A stretch of DNA of 64,000 nucleotides from Rhyzopertha dominica (GCA_025024175.1 QCXZ01000001.1:7874001-7938000), one strand, 5' to 3'; shown: positions 45,110 to 56,868, counted from the first letter of the stretch. Notes: generated by a model from the letters alone, not told the origin. Numbers and translations: made by a program.

Positions 45110-45450
45110 TTAGTGCACGGCGATCTGCAGAAAGCACGGCGATCTGCAGCAACTTTGATGACTTGTAACTTTTGAAGCGGGAGGCTGCACACCGAAGGGC
45201 TCCGGATTGGAGGTCAGTGGGTCATGAGCTACTACCATACTAAGTTTGGTTGTGATCCGATCGATTCCGTTCCATTGAGTGATAGCGATCTGCAATCGCC
45301 GTGCTTTCTGCAGCAACTTTGATGTGCTGCAACTTTTGAAGCGGGAGGCTGCAGATCGTAGGGCTCCGGATTGGGGGTCACTGGGTCATGAGCTACTACC
45401 ATACTAAGTTTGGTCGTGATCCGATCAATTCCGCTTCATTGACTGATATA
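45110..45450 (+). repeat. Two-unit tandem duplication, 164-bp period
   Basis: Two direct copies share CTGCAGCAACTTTGATG, TTTTGAAGCGGGAGGCTGCA, GGGCTCCGGATTGG, TGGGTCATGAGCTACTACCA and AAGTTTGGT(T/C)GTGATCCGATC. GGGCTCCGG starts at 45197 and again at 45361, giving the period of 164 bp; the copies differ at roughly one position in ten. A shorter internal repeat (CACGGCGATCTGCAG twice at 45117-45150) precedes unit 1. There is no coding frame spanning both. It may be a satellite-like fragment. Confidence 0.7.
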
Positions 45451-46385
45451 GTTCTCCTTTTTCACGTATCCCGCGGTACGATCAATGGGAGAACGAAAAA
45501 ACAACTCCAACGTTCTGGCAGCTCCTATTCAAACTGGGGGCTTGTGTTATGTCCAGCTTCGTGGCAAAGACTTCCTCATCTGGTTCTTCCTCTTCTCATC
45601 TAATCTAAGCGTCTGCTTATAACTGTGGGGTTTAAATCTTATTGTCTTCCAAGCATACTAAGTCACTAGCCAATGCATTGTGTGTTTCTTACTACCACAG
45701 GATCATCTCCTGGACAGGCAGTAGTAATGGCAGATAAATATTACGTAGTAGCTAATAAAACATCAATGACAAGGGGAAGGAACACTTATCTCAATTGTGA
45801 TAACTGTTCATCGAATCAGTTTCTCAAGTAAACATACATTAGTAACTTAAATGGTATCTACAAAGAGCCCCTAAAAACTACGAACAGCAGACTGCCGTAA
45901 AAGAAGTGTCCATTATTACATGAACACAAAGCGTATATCTGAAGTACTTTTTTTAAAGCACCCTTTAAGTAAAGTACTGCGATGCAGTACTATCAGTATT
46001 ATTGTTATATCAACTAGTCCTAAAAGTAATGGCACCACAAAATTGTATAAGTTAACTAATTATAACAAAGGAGCTGAAGGTTAGTATCTTAAATAAATAA
46101 TATTCAAAAGCGATAACAACTTGCTAAAATATCTATCAGCTTCAAAGCTCTTATACCCATTAATTTAATTGTTGCTTGGTTATATTACTTGATTCCTTTG
46201 CAAAAATTTATTTGAATCTGTGGCCAAAATAAAGTATAGTATTAAATTTACAATAAGTTACTATAATATATTTGATTTTAATTAACATTTTGTATCATTA
46301 AATTTTGGAATTAAACAGATTCCTAATGTCTATACTACTTTATATGGGATTTTCGCTAAACTGTGTGAAATTAATAGAATTTTTT
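45451..46385. other. Unassigned, nothing recognised
   Basis: A/T-rich after 45850. No family motif in the open frame 45388-45603. Confidence 0.3.
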
Positions 46386-46560
46386 ACCCAATAGGGTGCC
46401 AAGTGTGGTGGTCAATGGTGTTTACTCGGAACCTCGCGCAGTAAAATGCCATAATATGCAATTAACTTATGTAAGAATAGCTTTAAACAAAGTCATTCTC
46501 ATATGTACGCGGACGACACACAAATTTATTGTGAAATGCACCCGTGCAAAGCGAGGTACA
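46386..46560 (+). pseudogene. LINE RT scrap with intact YADDTQIY
   Basis: One frame reads VVVNGVYSEPRAVKC (about 46408-46450), the usual sequence just before the GxPQGS motif. Another frame reads MYADDTQIYCE at 46503-46535, the catalytic YADD box with both aspartates. The GxPQGS motif between them is lost, and a frameshift lies in the gap. This is enough to identify a LINE reverse transcriptase, not its clade. Confidence 0.6.
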
Positions 46561-47008
46561 CTATGTTCAACTAATATATAGATTTTTCTGTTTAAAGAAG
46601 ATAGTTCCATCATGTTTGTACACGATATTATTCTAGAAGTACCGGTAACGTTTCCCGTAAAAATTCCTTGGAAGTACCNGTCNCTTCATGTAAGTCTGGC
46701 CCAATCATTTTATTGCCTAAAATTTTACAACATTCCACGTTAGTGTATTTTTTCTATTACATTTCATAAAATGTGTCAAAAACAAATGACTGTAGGGTAG
46801 TTGTACCTCAGTATTTTTTTATTTAATTTGATGTGCTCTATCAAACGCGTTATTCAGAATGGAGTTGTTCCATTCAAAATAACACAGTTGTATAGTTAAT
46901 GATTAGTTTTAGTCGGTTGATGCACATTTGTTTTTTACTATCGTCGATAGATTCCTCTTGAAAATTTAAAGAACTTTTTACAATTTAAACCAATATTCTA
47001 GAACTATG
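46561..47008. other. Unassigned; two ambiguous bases
   Basis: Ambiguous bases at 46679 and 46683 within repeated GAAGTACCGGT-type words (46639 and about 46671). No other signal. Confidence 0.3.
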
Positions 47009-47176
47009 AAAAAGCAAGCTATTGACATGTTGTTTTCCGGGCTGGTTATTTGAACTTGACGTTTCTGAGCTACTTCTACTTCTGAGGAAGACACCGACTA
47101 CGTGGGAACCAGCCCGTAAAACAACATGTCATCGACAACAACCACGGAAGCCTTCAAACCAAAAAGTAAGCTATTG
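47009..47176 (-). mobile_element. 136-bp sister of the hammerhead-motif element, 16-bp TSD
   Basis: AAAAAGCAAGCTATTG (47009-47024) and AAAAAGTAAGCTATTG (47161-47176) flank a 136-bp insert. Its reverse complement starts GGTTTGAAGGCTTCCGTGG, then TTGTTGTCGATGACATGTTG, the same start as the element at 29561, and both end AAAACAACATGT. The centre holds TTCTGAGGAAGACACCGAC (plus strand) but the GTGTC-GAAACGTC half of the hammerhead-like core is deleted. TGACGTTTC appears instead near the other arm. Two copies with the same ends and separate target duplications establish a real mobile unit. Confidence 0.65.
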
Positions 47177-47925
47177 TAGACTCATAACAAATATGCTGGT
47201 GTGGTCCACTTGTAGTGCTCACCCATTTAATGGTTTTATTTCAAATCTCAGAGGAAAATGTTTCGATTCAAATAAAAGGTATAAGGTGTAAGAATTACTC
47301 TCATTCTATGGAGTATTTCTACAGGTTGTTCAGTTTTCGAGTATGTACAAAATCAAACTTTATTTTATGTAGCCCATGTAGTGGCCGAGCAAAATAATTA
47401 ATTTGATGCACTAATGATGCAAAACGTCTTCCTCGAAAGCTTATATCCGTGCAGTTTATGGATATCCGTTTTTTTCCATCGTGTGCAGAAAATACAGTTG
47501 CTAAAATCTTACCAGAAGAGATCATAATATGTAATATACAGCACACATCTTTGGTTTTTATTCAGTGGTTCGTGCCGAGGCTTAAGTTATTCCCTACGTC
47601 AGAAACCGTTAGCACCAACATTATGTAAAGATTGTATTGAAATACAGAGACATTCTCTTTTAATTTGATGAATTGCGAGTAGCATTTTCTGGCCTTGAGA
47701 TACTTAAAAAATACTTACAGATCAATTTGTTAACAATAATTGTTCGTCTTAACTTGTTTAACCTCAAACTGTTACATAAGCATAAAAAGAAACCATCCGA
47801 CATCGTTTCGCAAACTAAGTGGCCTCCCATAACAACCGACCGGAGAAAATATATGAATTATCCCAATTAAATAAAAATGTATTGTAAATCTTATCTGGGT
47901 TCTAGATATTAAGATTAATTGCGTT
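47177..47925. other. Unassigned, nothing recognised
   Basis: Open frames on both strands overlap without motif; no repeat noted. Confidence 0.3.
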
Positions 47926-48145
47926 ATTGCATTCGCCGCGACGTCCCGTGTAACGGTGGGTATGCAAATCGTGAGAACGGTCCGCAGAATGGAAATTGCG
48001 ATATGCCGGGGTCAGAAAAACGCGGAAAACTGGGGTAACGGCCTTTTCAAGTTTGTGGGAAAACTCGTGGAAAAAAAGCTGCCGAGCTCAAATTGCGATG
48101 TGGAAAACGCTCGATGTGGGTCGATGCATTATTCGAAATAAAAAA
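47926..48145. promoter_or_regulatory. GC-richer island with an octamer site
   Basis: A short unique block of raised GC with ATGCAAAT at 47962-47969 and CpG-rich words (CGCCGCGACGTCCCG). The 61-codon frame at 47956-48141 has no motif. Possible regulatory element, by inference. Confidence 0.3.
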
Positions 48146-50589
48146 TTCAGGTGTACGTGTGACATTCGTATCTGATCAGAGACCGTAGAATACCTGATAG
48201 TGTTTTATGGGAAGGTCAATGTGTCACATTTTTGCAGCGTGTTTTAGTATTTATAGCTACACCTGTTTTGTTTTTTTAAACGGCGTTTGTGTAGTTTGGT
48301 TTCGACACCTAACGTTTGCGTCCGTATAATGATTCGATTGGTATCATATCATAAAATTATCGATTTTTTTGTAGTATGACAAAATATTATTTATAATTTA
48401 CGGCAGACAGCACAATTATTGTTCGATACAGCATTGAAAAAAAGGAACAAATGTTATGTTTGTAATATTACTAAGGTAGAGATAATGTCGGCAGCGACAA
48501 CGTTTTTTAGCAAAGAATTGCTTAGAAAGACATAAATTATTCTCTTAAATTGATAAAAAGGATTAAAAAATGACTTCTCTATGACATAGTTGTTATATTG
48601 TTGGGTTAATATGCTCCTTACTCTAATCCTTTAAAGTTTGTCAGTCAGTTCAACAAAAATGGCAATTTCATTCGTATATGGCATATTTGAAGGACACCTT
48701 AAAACTAAAATTGGATAACTATAACTTTATGGTAGAAAATGCAGTACACTTTGTAGAATTAACTTCAATCTCATTTTTAGTAGTAAACTAGAACTTATTT
48801 CCTTAAAAATAGCTGTTTATATTACTGTCGAGAAAAATAAATTTTGCAGTTATATCCTGCTAATCTAATGCGTCATTCTAGTTACGACCTATTTATATCT
48901 AGGCATATGTATATGAAAATTCTTTGATATTTTGTAACTTTATGTATTATTAACTTAGTATCTTATAGTATTAATAGCTTTCGTGGAAAGACTTAATATT
49001 TTAAATATCTTTACGTTCAAAATTCAACGGCAGGCTGCGATTTATTGTAAGTAAACGGTGTTGACTCCGTTTCCAATCCCCTGTCACCTGTCATGTGATA
49101 CATAGTTTTTGCTATGGTGCTTACTCTACTTTTTACTTATAGCACAAATTGTGCTATAAAAGTGCTCTACTCCTGTTTAGTTAATTCTGATGTTTTGAAA
49201 ATTCTGCTATTGCTTCAGCCGTATCATCTATCTATTCATGTTAGAACTGTGCATTGCCAATGACAGCGAACATTTTGAGAATCATTAATATGTTCCCAGT
49301 ATAGTGGTAATATTATGTTGCCTTGTATTTGTTAGTATGTTGTTTACTGTTGTCTACCGTTTGATTTTCAATATTCTATAACTAATAACAATGCTAAAAC
49401 TTCCACCCATCCCTAAATATGCCCATAGTTAATGAATTATTAATCTCGTGTAATCTGTTTTAGGGAGGTACGGCAAACAAATATGATATTAGTAGAAACA
49501 ATGTATCATACAGGATGAAAGCTGTTATTTGATAATGTTAAAAATGACAAAGAATGGGCTACTGAACTACCTACAAATTAGTACAGATCAGCCATTCAGT
49601 ACCTAACCCCCAGCTAGCATTACAGCAAAATCTTGAAAGTTGTAATTTATGAGTAAACGTGTGATCCTTTTCTTCGATGTAACCTAATTTCACTTGAAGT
49701 AAGAAATAGCCAAACCCTAGGTGGGGTTTTATGTATTTTTTTTTACTGTAATAAAGAAATGAAGGGAGATATCGACCTCTAATTTTCAAATTTATCTTGC
49801 TTAATTAGGAAGTTATAACAACTAACAAAAAAACAAATATAACGTTTTATTAAATAACGCCTTCCACTGTCAAACATTTGCAATAAGTCATAAAATTCCA
49901 TTTAATACTAGCTATTATTCGCTTTAACCATGCTTGAGTTATGTCATTTTAAATATCTCTCCTGTTGTTATCATAGCAAATAGAAAAACAATATTTAAAC
50001 AAAATCTTTTAAGAAGTAAACACAGGTTAATTAAAACAACCTTTGAGTTGCATTTTCTTAGAAAGAAACGATCCTTTGGTATCATATTAAATGCGCCAAA
50101 GTGTGAGAGAGCCAAATACTGTATAGCCATATTTGTTTAAAAAAAATACCTCAAGATTCGTTTCCAAGGCACAGCCACTGTTCAGCCTTAACTAATAATT
50201 ACGGAGAAACATGTTAACAGGCTCAGAAAACGAATAAATCGTGTAAAACCAAGAAATTGTGTCAAATGTTAGGGGAAAATGTGCATTAAAATTTATATTT
50301 TCCAACGAACACGTGCGTGCATGATTATATAAAAAAATGTGGAAATGGGCAAGCAATTTCATAAGTTATTAAATAAATTGAGTGTTTGAGTAGCAACATT
50401 TTCTGTGGTGTTTGTTAAGCTTTTTCACTTAATTTTTTTTAACGTTTTATATTTATTTACCCCGTTTCAGCCTTTTCGCTATCCAGGGCTCGGCTTTTTT
50501 CGTGGTTATCTCACACATGTATCTCATTAATAAGCAATAGCATTGTGGATATGCGTGACATTGTATGTATATTACCTGAGCCATAACAC
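48146..50589. other. Long AT-rich stretch, nothing recognised
   Basis: About 2.4 kb without protein similarity, repeats or RNA genes that I can support. The two overlapping frames at 49934-50140 lack motifs. Confidence 0.35.
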
Positions 50590-50880
50590 AAGATTGATAA
50601 CGGAATGATAATGCTCTTTATACGCGCAAAGACGGCGGGTTTGCTGGAAAACTACTCGCCTGGCATACGGCGTGGCCTTTGCATTATCGCGATTGTGCAC
50701 CTTAAAAGTGCATGTCTGTTTGATAGCAATAATATGCGGCCAACTGCTATGTACCGAGAACGCATATGGTATCCCTCGCGATTGCACAAAATTTGTTTTT
50801 ACAAAATTGCAAATGTCCATCTAATGGCACTGTTGTGTTGAAACGGCGTACATTGTACATCGCGGCGTGTAATCAAAGTA
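50590..50880. other. Small GC-richer unique segment
   Basis: Balanced composition; frames on both strands overlap (50572-50820, 50605-50841) without motif. Possibly another noncoding conserved block. Confidence 0.2.
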
Positions 50881-50930
50881 GAGTAGTTAAAAGTTTCATT
50901 TACTTTGACGAATAATTATATCTCTGTATT

Positions 50931-51210
50931 ATGCTAGAAACAATCCATCAACTAAGATTTTCTCTTGCTTACCTAAAATTTAATTGGTTGAATGTCAAGC
51001 CTTCAGGTGTTCTACAGGGCTCTGTTTTAAGACCACAATTATACAACATATTTTTCATATATAATTTTTCACCTTATATTCATTGTTTGCTTTGCGCGAA
51101 TTGTCTTGTATTTAACATCAATGATTCCACAGAAGCCTTGAAGGCGTCAGAAATTAGTTAATGGTGCTACTGAATGCAGAAAAATTCGAGTTTTGACAAT
51201 ATATGACCTC
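50931..51210 (+). pseudogene. LINE RT scrap immediately before a Penelope element
   Basis: The frame reads LKFNWLNVKPSGVLQGSVLR, then PQLYNIFFIYNFSPYIHCLL, then CANCLVFNINDSTEA. GVLQGSVLRP corresponds to GVPQGSVLGP of LINE reverse transcriptases, and CANCLVF to the YADDLVF box with both catalytic aspartates lost. Only the motif B-C region remains. It ends about 45 bp before the Penelope-like RT starts, in the same orientation, so the Penelope copy may have inserted next to or into it. Confidence 0.65.
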
Positions 51211-51255
51211 GACCTCTGCGGCTCATGTTTTGATATTACGTTTTCATGAGTCCAT

Positions 51256-52750
51256 TTGTTAGTAGTGCTAAATCTGAATGTGGATTTTACCAACGATCTT
51301 ATCAAAAGTTCAAATCTTTCGAATGAGGAGAAGTCTCTTTTAACTGTTTTCGATTACAAGGTACCTAAATTGTATGGTTTGCCCAAAATCCATAAAACTA
51401 ATGTCCCGTTAAGACCCATAGTCAATACGATTGGCAGTCCTTGTTACACAATGGCAAAATTTTGTGCCAACTATTTAAAACCTTATGTAGGAAATACCAG
51501 TAGTTTCATCAAAAATTCTTCAGTCTTTATTGATGTTATAAAAGGTTTAAGTATTTCAGAAGGTGATATTTTGGTTAGTTTTGACGTGGTTTCTTTATTT
51601 ACAAAAGTACCCATTCCTGAAACGATAGATATCATCAAATCCAAGCTTAATAGCGATCCCCTAGGTGACACGATAGCCAGATTATACGAACATTGTTTAA
51701 AATCTACTTATTTCTGATGAAACGATAATTTTTATGAACAAAAATCATCGTGTGCAATGGGTTCACCTCTAAGCCCTGTAGTAGCTAATTTGTTTATGGA
51801 AAATTTTGAACATGTAGCGATAAACAGTTTTCAGTTTAAACCAAGATATTGGTATAGGTACGCAGATGACACTCTTGTTATTTGGCCCCACGGTATAGAA
51901 GAGTTGGGTAGGTTTCTAAATCATTTGTACAGTCAAAATCCCGACATAAAATTTACTATGGAATTAGAAAGCAATGGTAGTTTACCTTTCTTGGATGTCA
52001 AAATTTACAGAACAAACACTGGACAGTTAGGACACAAGGTTTACAGAAAACCAACACACACAGACAGATATTTACATGCCACATCTCACCACCCTTCTTC
52101 TTAAAAAATAGTCTTATAAGGACATTATTTGTTAAAGCACAAAGGATATCAGAAGAAAGTTCTGTACAAAAAGAAATATATCATCTTAAATCAGCGCTAG
52201 TGAGAAATGGTTATAGCAGTAAGAATATTTGGTCAGTTCTAATAAAAGTGCTTATCAAAATCAAGTAAATTCTCAGCCAGGACAAAGTAAATTGAAGTTG
52301 AATTTGCCTTATGTACAAGGCCTTTCGGAAAAATTAAAGAGGATGCTTAGAAAACACGATATTTTAGTTGTTGATAGTACATATAATAATTTAGATAAAA
52401 TTTTAAGTTCTACTAAAGATAAAGTACATTTGGAGAGTGAAGGTGTTTACAAAATTACTTGTTCTTGCGGCAAGTGTTACATAGGTCAAACTAAAAGAAA
52501 AGTAGGTACGCGTTTGAAAGAACACATACGTGCTACTAGGTTGCAACAGATAGATAAATCTTCCGTAGCTGAACACTCACATTTGACTAAACACATGATT
52601 GATTTTGATAAAACAAAAATTTTACTTAGCGAAAAATATTATCACAAACGTCCAATAAAGGAAGCTATAGAAATTTGTAGGAATACTAATAATTTTAATA
52701 GGGATTGTGGAAATTATGAGTTAGGTGACATTTGGAAGGCTATGTTGTAG
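51256..52750 (+). pseudogene. Penelope-like element: reverse transcriptase plus GIY-YIG endonuclease
   Basis: The best preserved element here. The first frame (51256-51714) carries PKLYGLPKIHKTNVPLRPIV, IGSPCYTMAKF and GDILVSFDVVSLFTKVPIPE, RT motifs 1-3 including the first catalytic aspartate. A TGA and a frame break follow at 51715-51756. The second frame (51757-52104) has MGSPLSPVVANLFMENFE and WYRYADDTLVIWP, the active-site YADD, then LPFLDVKIYR and YRKPTHTDRYLHAT. After another break, 52229-52750 holds LPYVQGLSEKLKRMLRKHDI and the GIY-YIG endonuclease: GVYKITCSC, CYIGQTKRKVGTRLKEH, a KEAIEI glutamate and a NFNRD tail. Family proteins prime reverse transcription after GIY-YIG nicking. The N-terminus is missing (5' truncation). 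With only two or three lesions it is relatively recent but not intact. Confidence 0.9.
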
Positions 52751-53010
52751 TTATCTTTTATCAAGTAGTTCGTCTATATCTAGTAGGTAGGTAGTTCCTT
52801 TTTCATCGTTAGGTTCTTTTTTATCAGGTTGGCACGTTGTTTCTATGACGTCTCACATCCGTGGTGATTTGTTTATTTACTTTCAAAATTTTGTTTGAAC
52901 TTGTGTCAGGCAAATTTTGAGGTTCTTCGCCTTTGACAAAAATTACAGGTGTAATCGAAACGTCAGACTTTTAACTTTTTGTCAGTGTTTTCAAGAGACA
53001 GCGATCTATC
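52751..53010 (+). repeat. Penelope 3' terminal sequence with degenerate hammerhead-like motif
   Basis: Directly after the Penelope stop codon, CTTTGACAAA (52931-52940) is followed by an ATTAC/GTAAT hairpin (52942-52946 with 52951-52955, loop AGGT) and CGAAACGTC (52956-52964). The layout equals that of CTGAGGA-stem-GAAACGTC in the small elements, though the first box is not a clean CUGANGA. In the family such motifs sit in the terminal repeats. Confidence 0.5.
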
Positions 53011-53985
53011 CGACAAAATATTATCTTATATTATGGACGCTGAAAGCATATACCCTCGTATATTCACACTTTTTTAATTAATCCATTCGATTGGGCAAAA
53101 AGTGAACTAGAAGTAATAGATTTAAGGGCGTAATCTGTACAGAAATTTCTAAAATAAAAACTTGGAAAAGGTATACACTAAGATTGTCTTTAAGGTGTTT
53201 TATTAGTTTACATGAGTCTCTGTATAATAATTTTTTCAGCGTAATCAATTTACTTATGAGTAATAGTTACAAGGTACAAGGTCTAGACAAACATTATTGT
53301 GGTATTAGTATGGCTCTTTTATATCTCTTCGCTGATTCATATCACTCGCTTTGCAACTAGGATAACTTATTATTTGTTTTTTTTTCGATGCTTGAAAGTC
53401 TGTTGTGCAGTATGTTGGAAACAAAATAACCAGCCTTCATTATTCACCCAAATATCGTTATTAATTTCCAAATATATTTAGGCGTTTTTAATAATACGTC
53501 GAGTTTTTCAATCCAAACGTGTATACAAAACTCCCTTCCTAATTCTTATATTTTCATCACTGTCTGTTGCATTTTTTATATTACATTGGTTTTCCAACAT
53601 ATTCGGAGAATCCAAAAGACAGAAGAGCACTAAGTAACATAATGAATGAGGTAATTAGTGGTGAGAGTAGATGTGATAAATAAGTTACACCTATAAAGCT
53701 ATTTCTTAACAATTTAACGGTTACAGTTATAGTTCTTTTAGGTTATCTTTTAATAAATGTTAATACGAGAGAAAAAGCATAGTTATAAGTGTGATTTACA
53801 CGATATAACGGTGAATATTAATATTTGCAATCATAGGTAACCTTGTACAGAAAGATTACCTCAAAATTTTCGCGTCGCTTGCTTAAGCTTGTCATATTGT
53901 GCTTTCTTACGTTATATTCGTAAGTCAAGCTGTGGAGATCTCTGTTAAATTTATAATTAAACGTACCAATGATTTTTTTGTCCTC
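53011..53985. other. Unassigned, nothing recognised
   Basis: A/T-rich; no motif. Confidence 0.3.
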
Positions 53986-53989
53986 GTTT

Positions 53990-54690
53990 AATTCGGTTAA
54001 TCTACATATTTATAATACATCGGATTCCAGACGACACTAGCATACTCTAGATAGCTGCGCACCAAGGTTTCGTAGAGAATTTTCAATGATTTTATGTTAG
54101 TAAATTTAGTTGTACTTTTAAAAATGAAACCTAAGTTTCCGAGTGAACGTACTATTTCCTCAACGTGCAATTCGAACCTCAGCTTGTTGTCCATAATAAC
54201 AGTACAGTATAAATTATTTAAATCGATTTACAGAAGCAGTGCATCATGTAAGTGAATTATTACTTTGTAAATTTTTATGTCGTCTGCATACACCAGATAA
54301 TATGAGTGTTGAATAGAATTACCAATATCATTTATAAAAGTAAAAAATAACGTGGGACCTAGATGAGAGCCCTGCGGTACTCTAGATGTCACAGGTACCG
54401 TAGACGATACTGAAGGATCAATACGATTTTATCCTCCTTAATAGTGGTGAAAGGTCGGTAGATATACACGGCATCCACTTGGCCTTTTTATTTATGCTTT
54501 CTGACAGATGTTGAACAAAAGTAACAAAATTAGTTACTGCCAAAACTTCCACGGAAAAAACCGTGCTGGCTCGTGATCTATGTGTTGTTTAATATTGAAA
54601 AATAATTCATCAGTAATACAGTTTTCAAAAATTTTACCAAAAATTAATAAGAGCGATATGGGACTATAGTTGGAAATACCTTCTTTCTTT
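53990..54690 (-). pseudogene. LINE relic, reverse transcriptase palm and thumb
   Basis: Minus strand from 54690: NYSPISLLLIFGKIFENCIT, then DELFFNIKQHIDHE, a shift to TNFVTFVQHLSESINKKAKW, then RVPQGSHLGPTLFFTFINDI (GxPQGS motif) and YYLVYADDIKIYK with an intact YADD. The thumb follows: MDNKLRFELHVEEIVRSLG, LKILYETLVRSYLEYASVVW. All core RT motifs are in order, with two or more frameshifts and a deletion after YADD. A 5'-truncated, decayed non-LTR retrotransposon. Confidence 0.8.
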
Positions 54691-55416
54691 ATACTTTGTT
54701 CTAATCTGATATGGTAAATTACTTGTTTTTGTAGACGAAGCTACTTTTTATAGATACTCCATTTTAATGTTATATTTTAATCATCTTAACCTCATTGGTA
54801 ACAATCTTGCAATAACGTAATTAATTCCTTTTTTGAAGATTCACTTAAATGCAAGAAATGACTTTACAGCCCGCCATAGATATAATAGTGAAACGTAGAG
54901 ACCTATAGACAAACGTTAAAGGTTAATTATTTCGCAACGAGCATGCACAAAGTCGATTGTGTGAAGCAGAAATGTTAAGGAACATTATTTTTTGTTAGAT
55001 CAAGTAAATGAAATAGTTTTTACATATTCAGGATAATACACCCAAAGAATCTATTTTTTTCGGTACCTCTAATTATCTTATAGCTATAGCGTTAGACTAA
55101 TTTGAATCTACGCCATTAGACTTAATTCTGTTTTCACTACTGAGGACAAGGTGCTACAAATCCTCCTTTGAGTCTAGTCATAGGCTGTAGATCAGGATGA
55201 TATTAGTGTGTGTATACTTTGTGTTGTCTATGCATATTGGTATATTTGATTCATATAATGAATTGCATAATTGAAAGCAGAGCAGTGCAAAATAACTCTT
55301 GTTTTTACTTTGCCAAATAAAAGCGCATCCCCAACAATCTAGCTGATTTACCACCAATACGTATTTTATAGAAAGAAATTAAAAACCACCACAGCTGGTA
55401 GGTATACAACTCTCTT
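54691..55416. other. Unassigned, nothing recognised
   Basis: A/T-rich; no family motif. Confidence 0.3.
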
Positions 55417-56868
55417 AACTATAATTGATGTCTAATCGACGTAATTGCGTGGTTTTGGGGGAGCACATGTCTTATTGGGCCGATATTTCTTCTGGTGTTC
55501 CGCAAGGATCCATAATCGGTCCGTTGTTGTTTATTATTTATTCTTCAAGAATTTGTAGTAGCTTACAGAACTGCCAGTACCATCAGTATGCTGATGATAC
55601 GCAGGTTTATCTATCTTTTTCCACTGCTGAGGTTGATATCGCCAGTGCCCAGCTCACTAGCGATCTCGGTCGTCTTTAATCTCTGTCTGCGAGGCACACC
55701 TTGACAATTAACCCAACTAAATCCAATCTAATTTTATTTGGAAAGCCAAAATATATTCCTAGCGTGCGATCAAAGCTAGATGTCAGGTTGGATGGAACTG
55801 TTATATGTTATCAAAAAGTTGTTAGAAACCTAGGACTTTATATGGACGAAAATCTTGGGTTTAGAGAGCATATCAGTAAATGCATTAGTAAAGCTTTTGG
55901 GAACTTGAAGATACTGTATTCGAATCGTCACATGTTAGACGCTAGGTTAAGGTTATTGTTGTGTGATGCACTGATGCTTTCTCATTTTAATTTTTGTGAT
56001 TCTGTTTACGGTCAGTGTCTGGATCAAGTTTTCTGCAAAAAAATTCAGCGCGTGCAGAACTCGTGCCTTAGATTTGTGTATGGCATTCGGCGAAATTCTA
56101 GAATTACGTATAAATTGAAGGAAACTCGTTGGTTGAACATGGAACGTCGTCGTTACTTTCATTCAGTAGTTTTATATCATAATATAGTTTTATACAAAAT
56201 GTCTCAGTACCTACATAAATTAATAACTTTTAGAACGGACGTGCATCATGTCAACATCAGGAGGAAAAGTATTATTACCGTCCCTCAGCACAAAAGCGTT
56301 TTTTCCAAAGAACCTTCTCTTACAACATTGCCAAATTTTATAACAATTTAGAAACGCGTTTCAAATCTATGTCCCTGATTAACATAAAGATGAAGTTGCG
56401 TGAATTTTTGCTTGAAAAGGTGTGACCGGAGCGAACATGAGTACGCATGGCTTTGTTTTTCTGGTGCTGCCGGCGACAGATCTCTGTCCGCTGTATTTTT
56501 CTTTTCATTTTTTCTTTTCTGTTTTCTCCTCTCTTTTCACTTCTTCGCTGTTCTATTTGTTGCATGATATTTCTTTTACTATTGTGTTGTCCCTTGTGTC
56601 TTCTGTACCCTCTATTGTTGTCCCTTTAATTTTTTACTGTCTATATTTGTAAATTTAGCTTGACGTACATAAATATTTACTTGCTGTATATATATCCCGG
56701 GGACGGGCGGAAGAGCAGAGGTAGCGTCATCTTGATGTTACTTTCTGAGTCACGTTCCCTCTCGCTCAGCAATTTCACTTGTATAGTACACAAATTTTAT
56801 TATATTACAATTCTAGTGGCTGGTGAGAATAAAATTATTATTATTATTATATTAGAACTGCAATTGAT
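55417..56868 (+). mobile_element. 5'-truncated LINE insertion with 13-bp target duplication
   Basis: AACTATAATTGAT (55417-55429) and AACTGCAATTGAT (56856-56868) flank the unit, differing at two adjacent bases. The insert begins mid-palm of the RT, includes a 3' UTR from about 56425, and ends in a TTA microsatellite tail (AATAAAATTATTATTATTA, 56829-56850). Truncated 5' end, simple-repeat tail and target duplication are the hallmarks of target-primed reverse transcription. Confidence 0.75.
55430..56425 (+). pseudogene. LINE reverse transcriptase, palm to C-terminus
   Basis: [20 protein letters not shown] (RT motif B), [13 protein letters not shown] (active-site YADD intact), a TAA at 55677-55679, then LTINPTKSNLILFG, VVRNLGLYMDENLGFREHIS, LLLCDALMLSHFNFCDSVYG, IQRVQNSCLRFVYGIRRNSR and FRTDVHHVNIRR. 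A frameshift near 56290 leads to AKFYNNLETRFKSMSLINIK and a final stop about 56424. This matches the C-terminal half of Jockey/CR1-like LINE ORF2. It lacks endonuclease and RT motifs 1-A by truncation. The LINE at 20240-21480 is a close relative. The apparent ATG at 55425 lies in the target duplication and is not a real start. Confidence 0.85.

Noticed and set aside
56422..56652. Hydrophobic 76-codon frame after the LINE
   Set aside because: It is in the LINE 3' UTR; phenylalanine and leucine richness comes from T-rich sequence.
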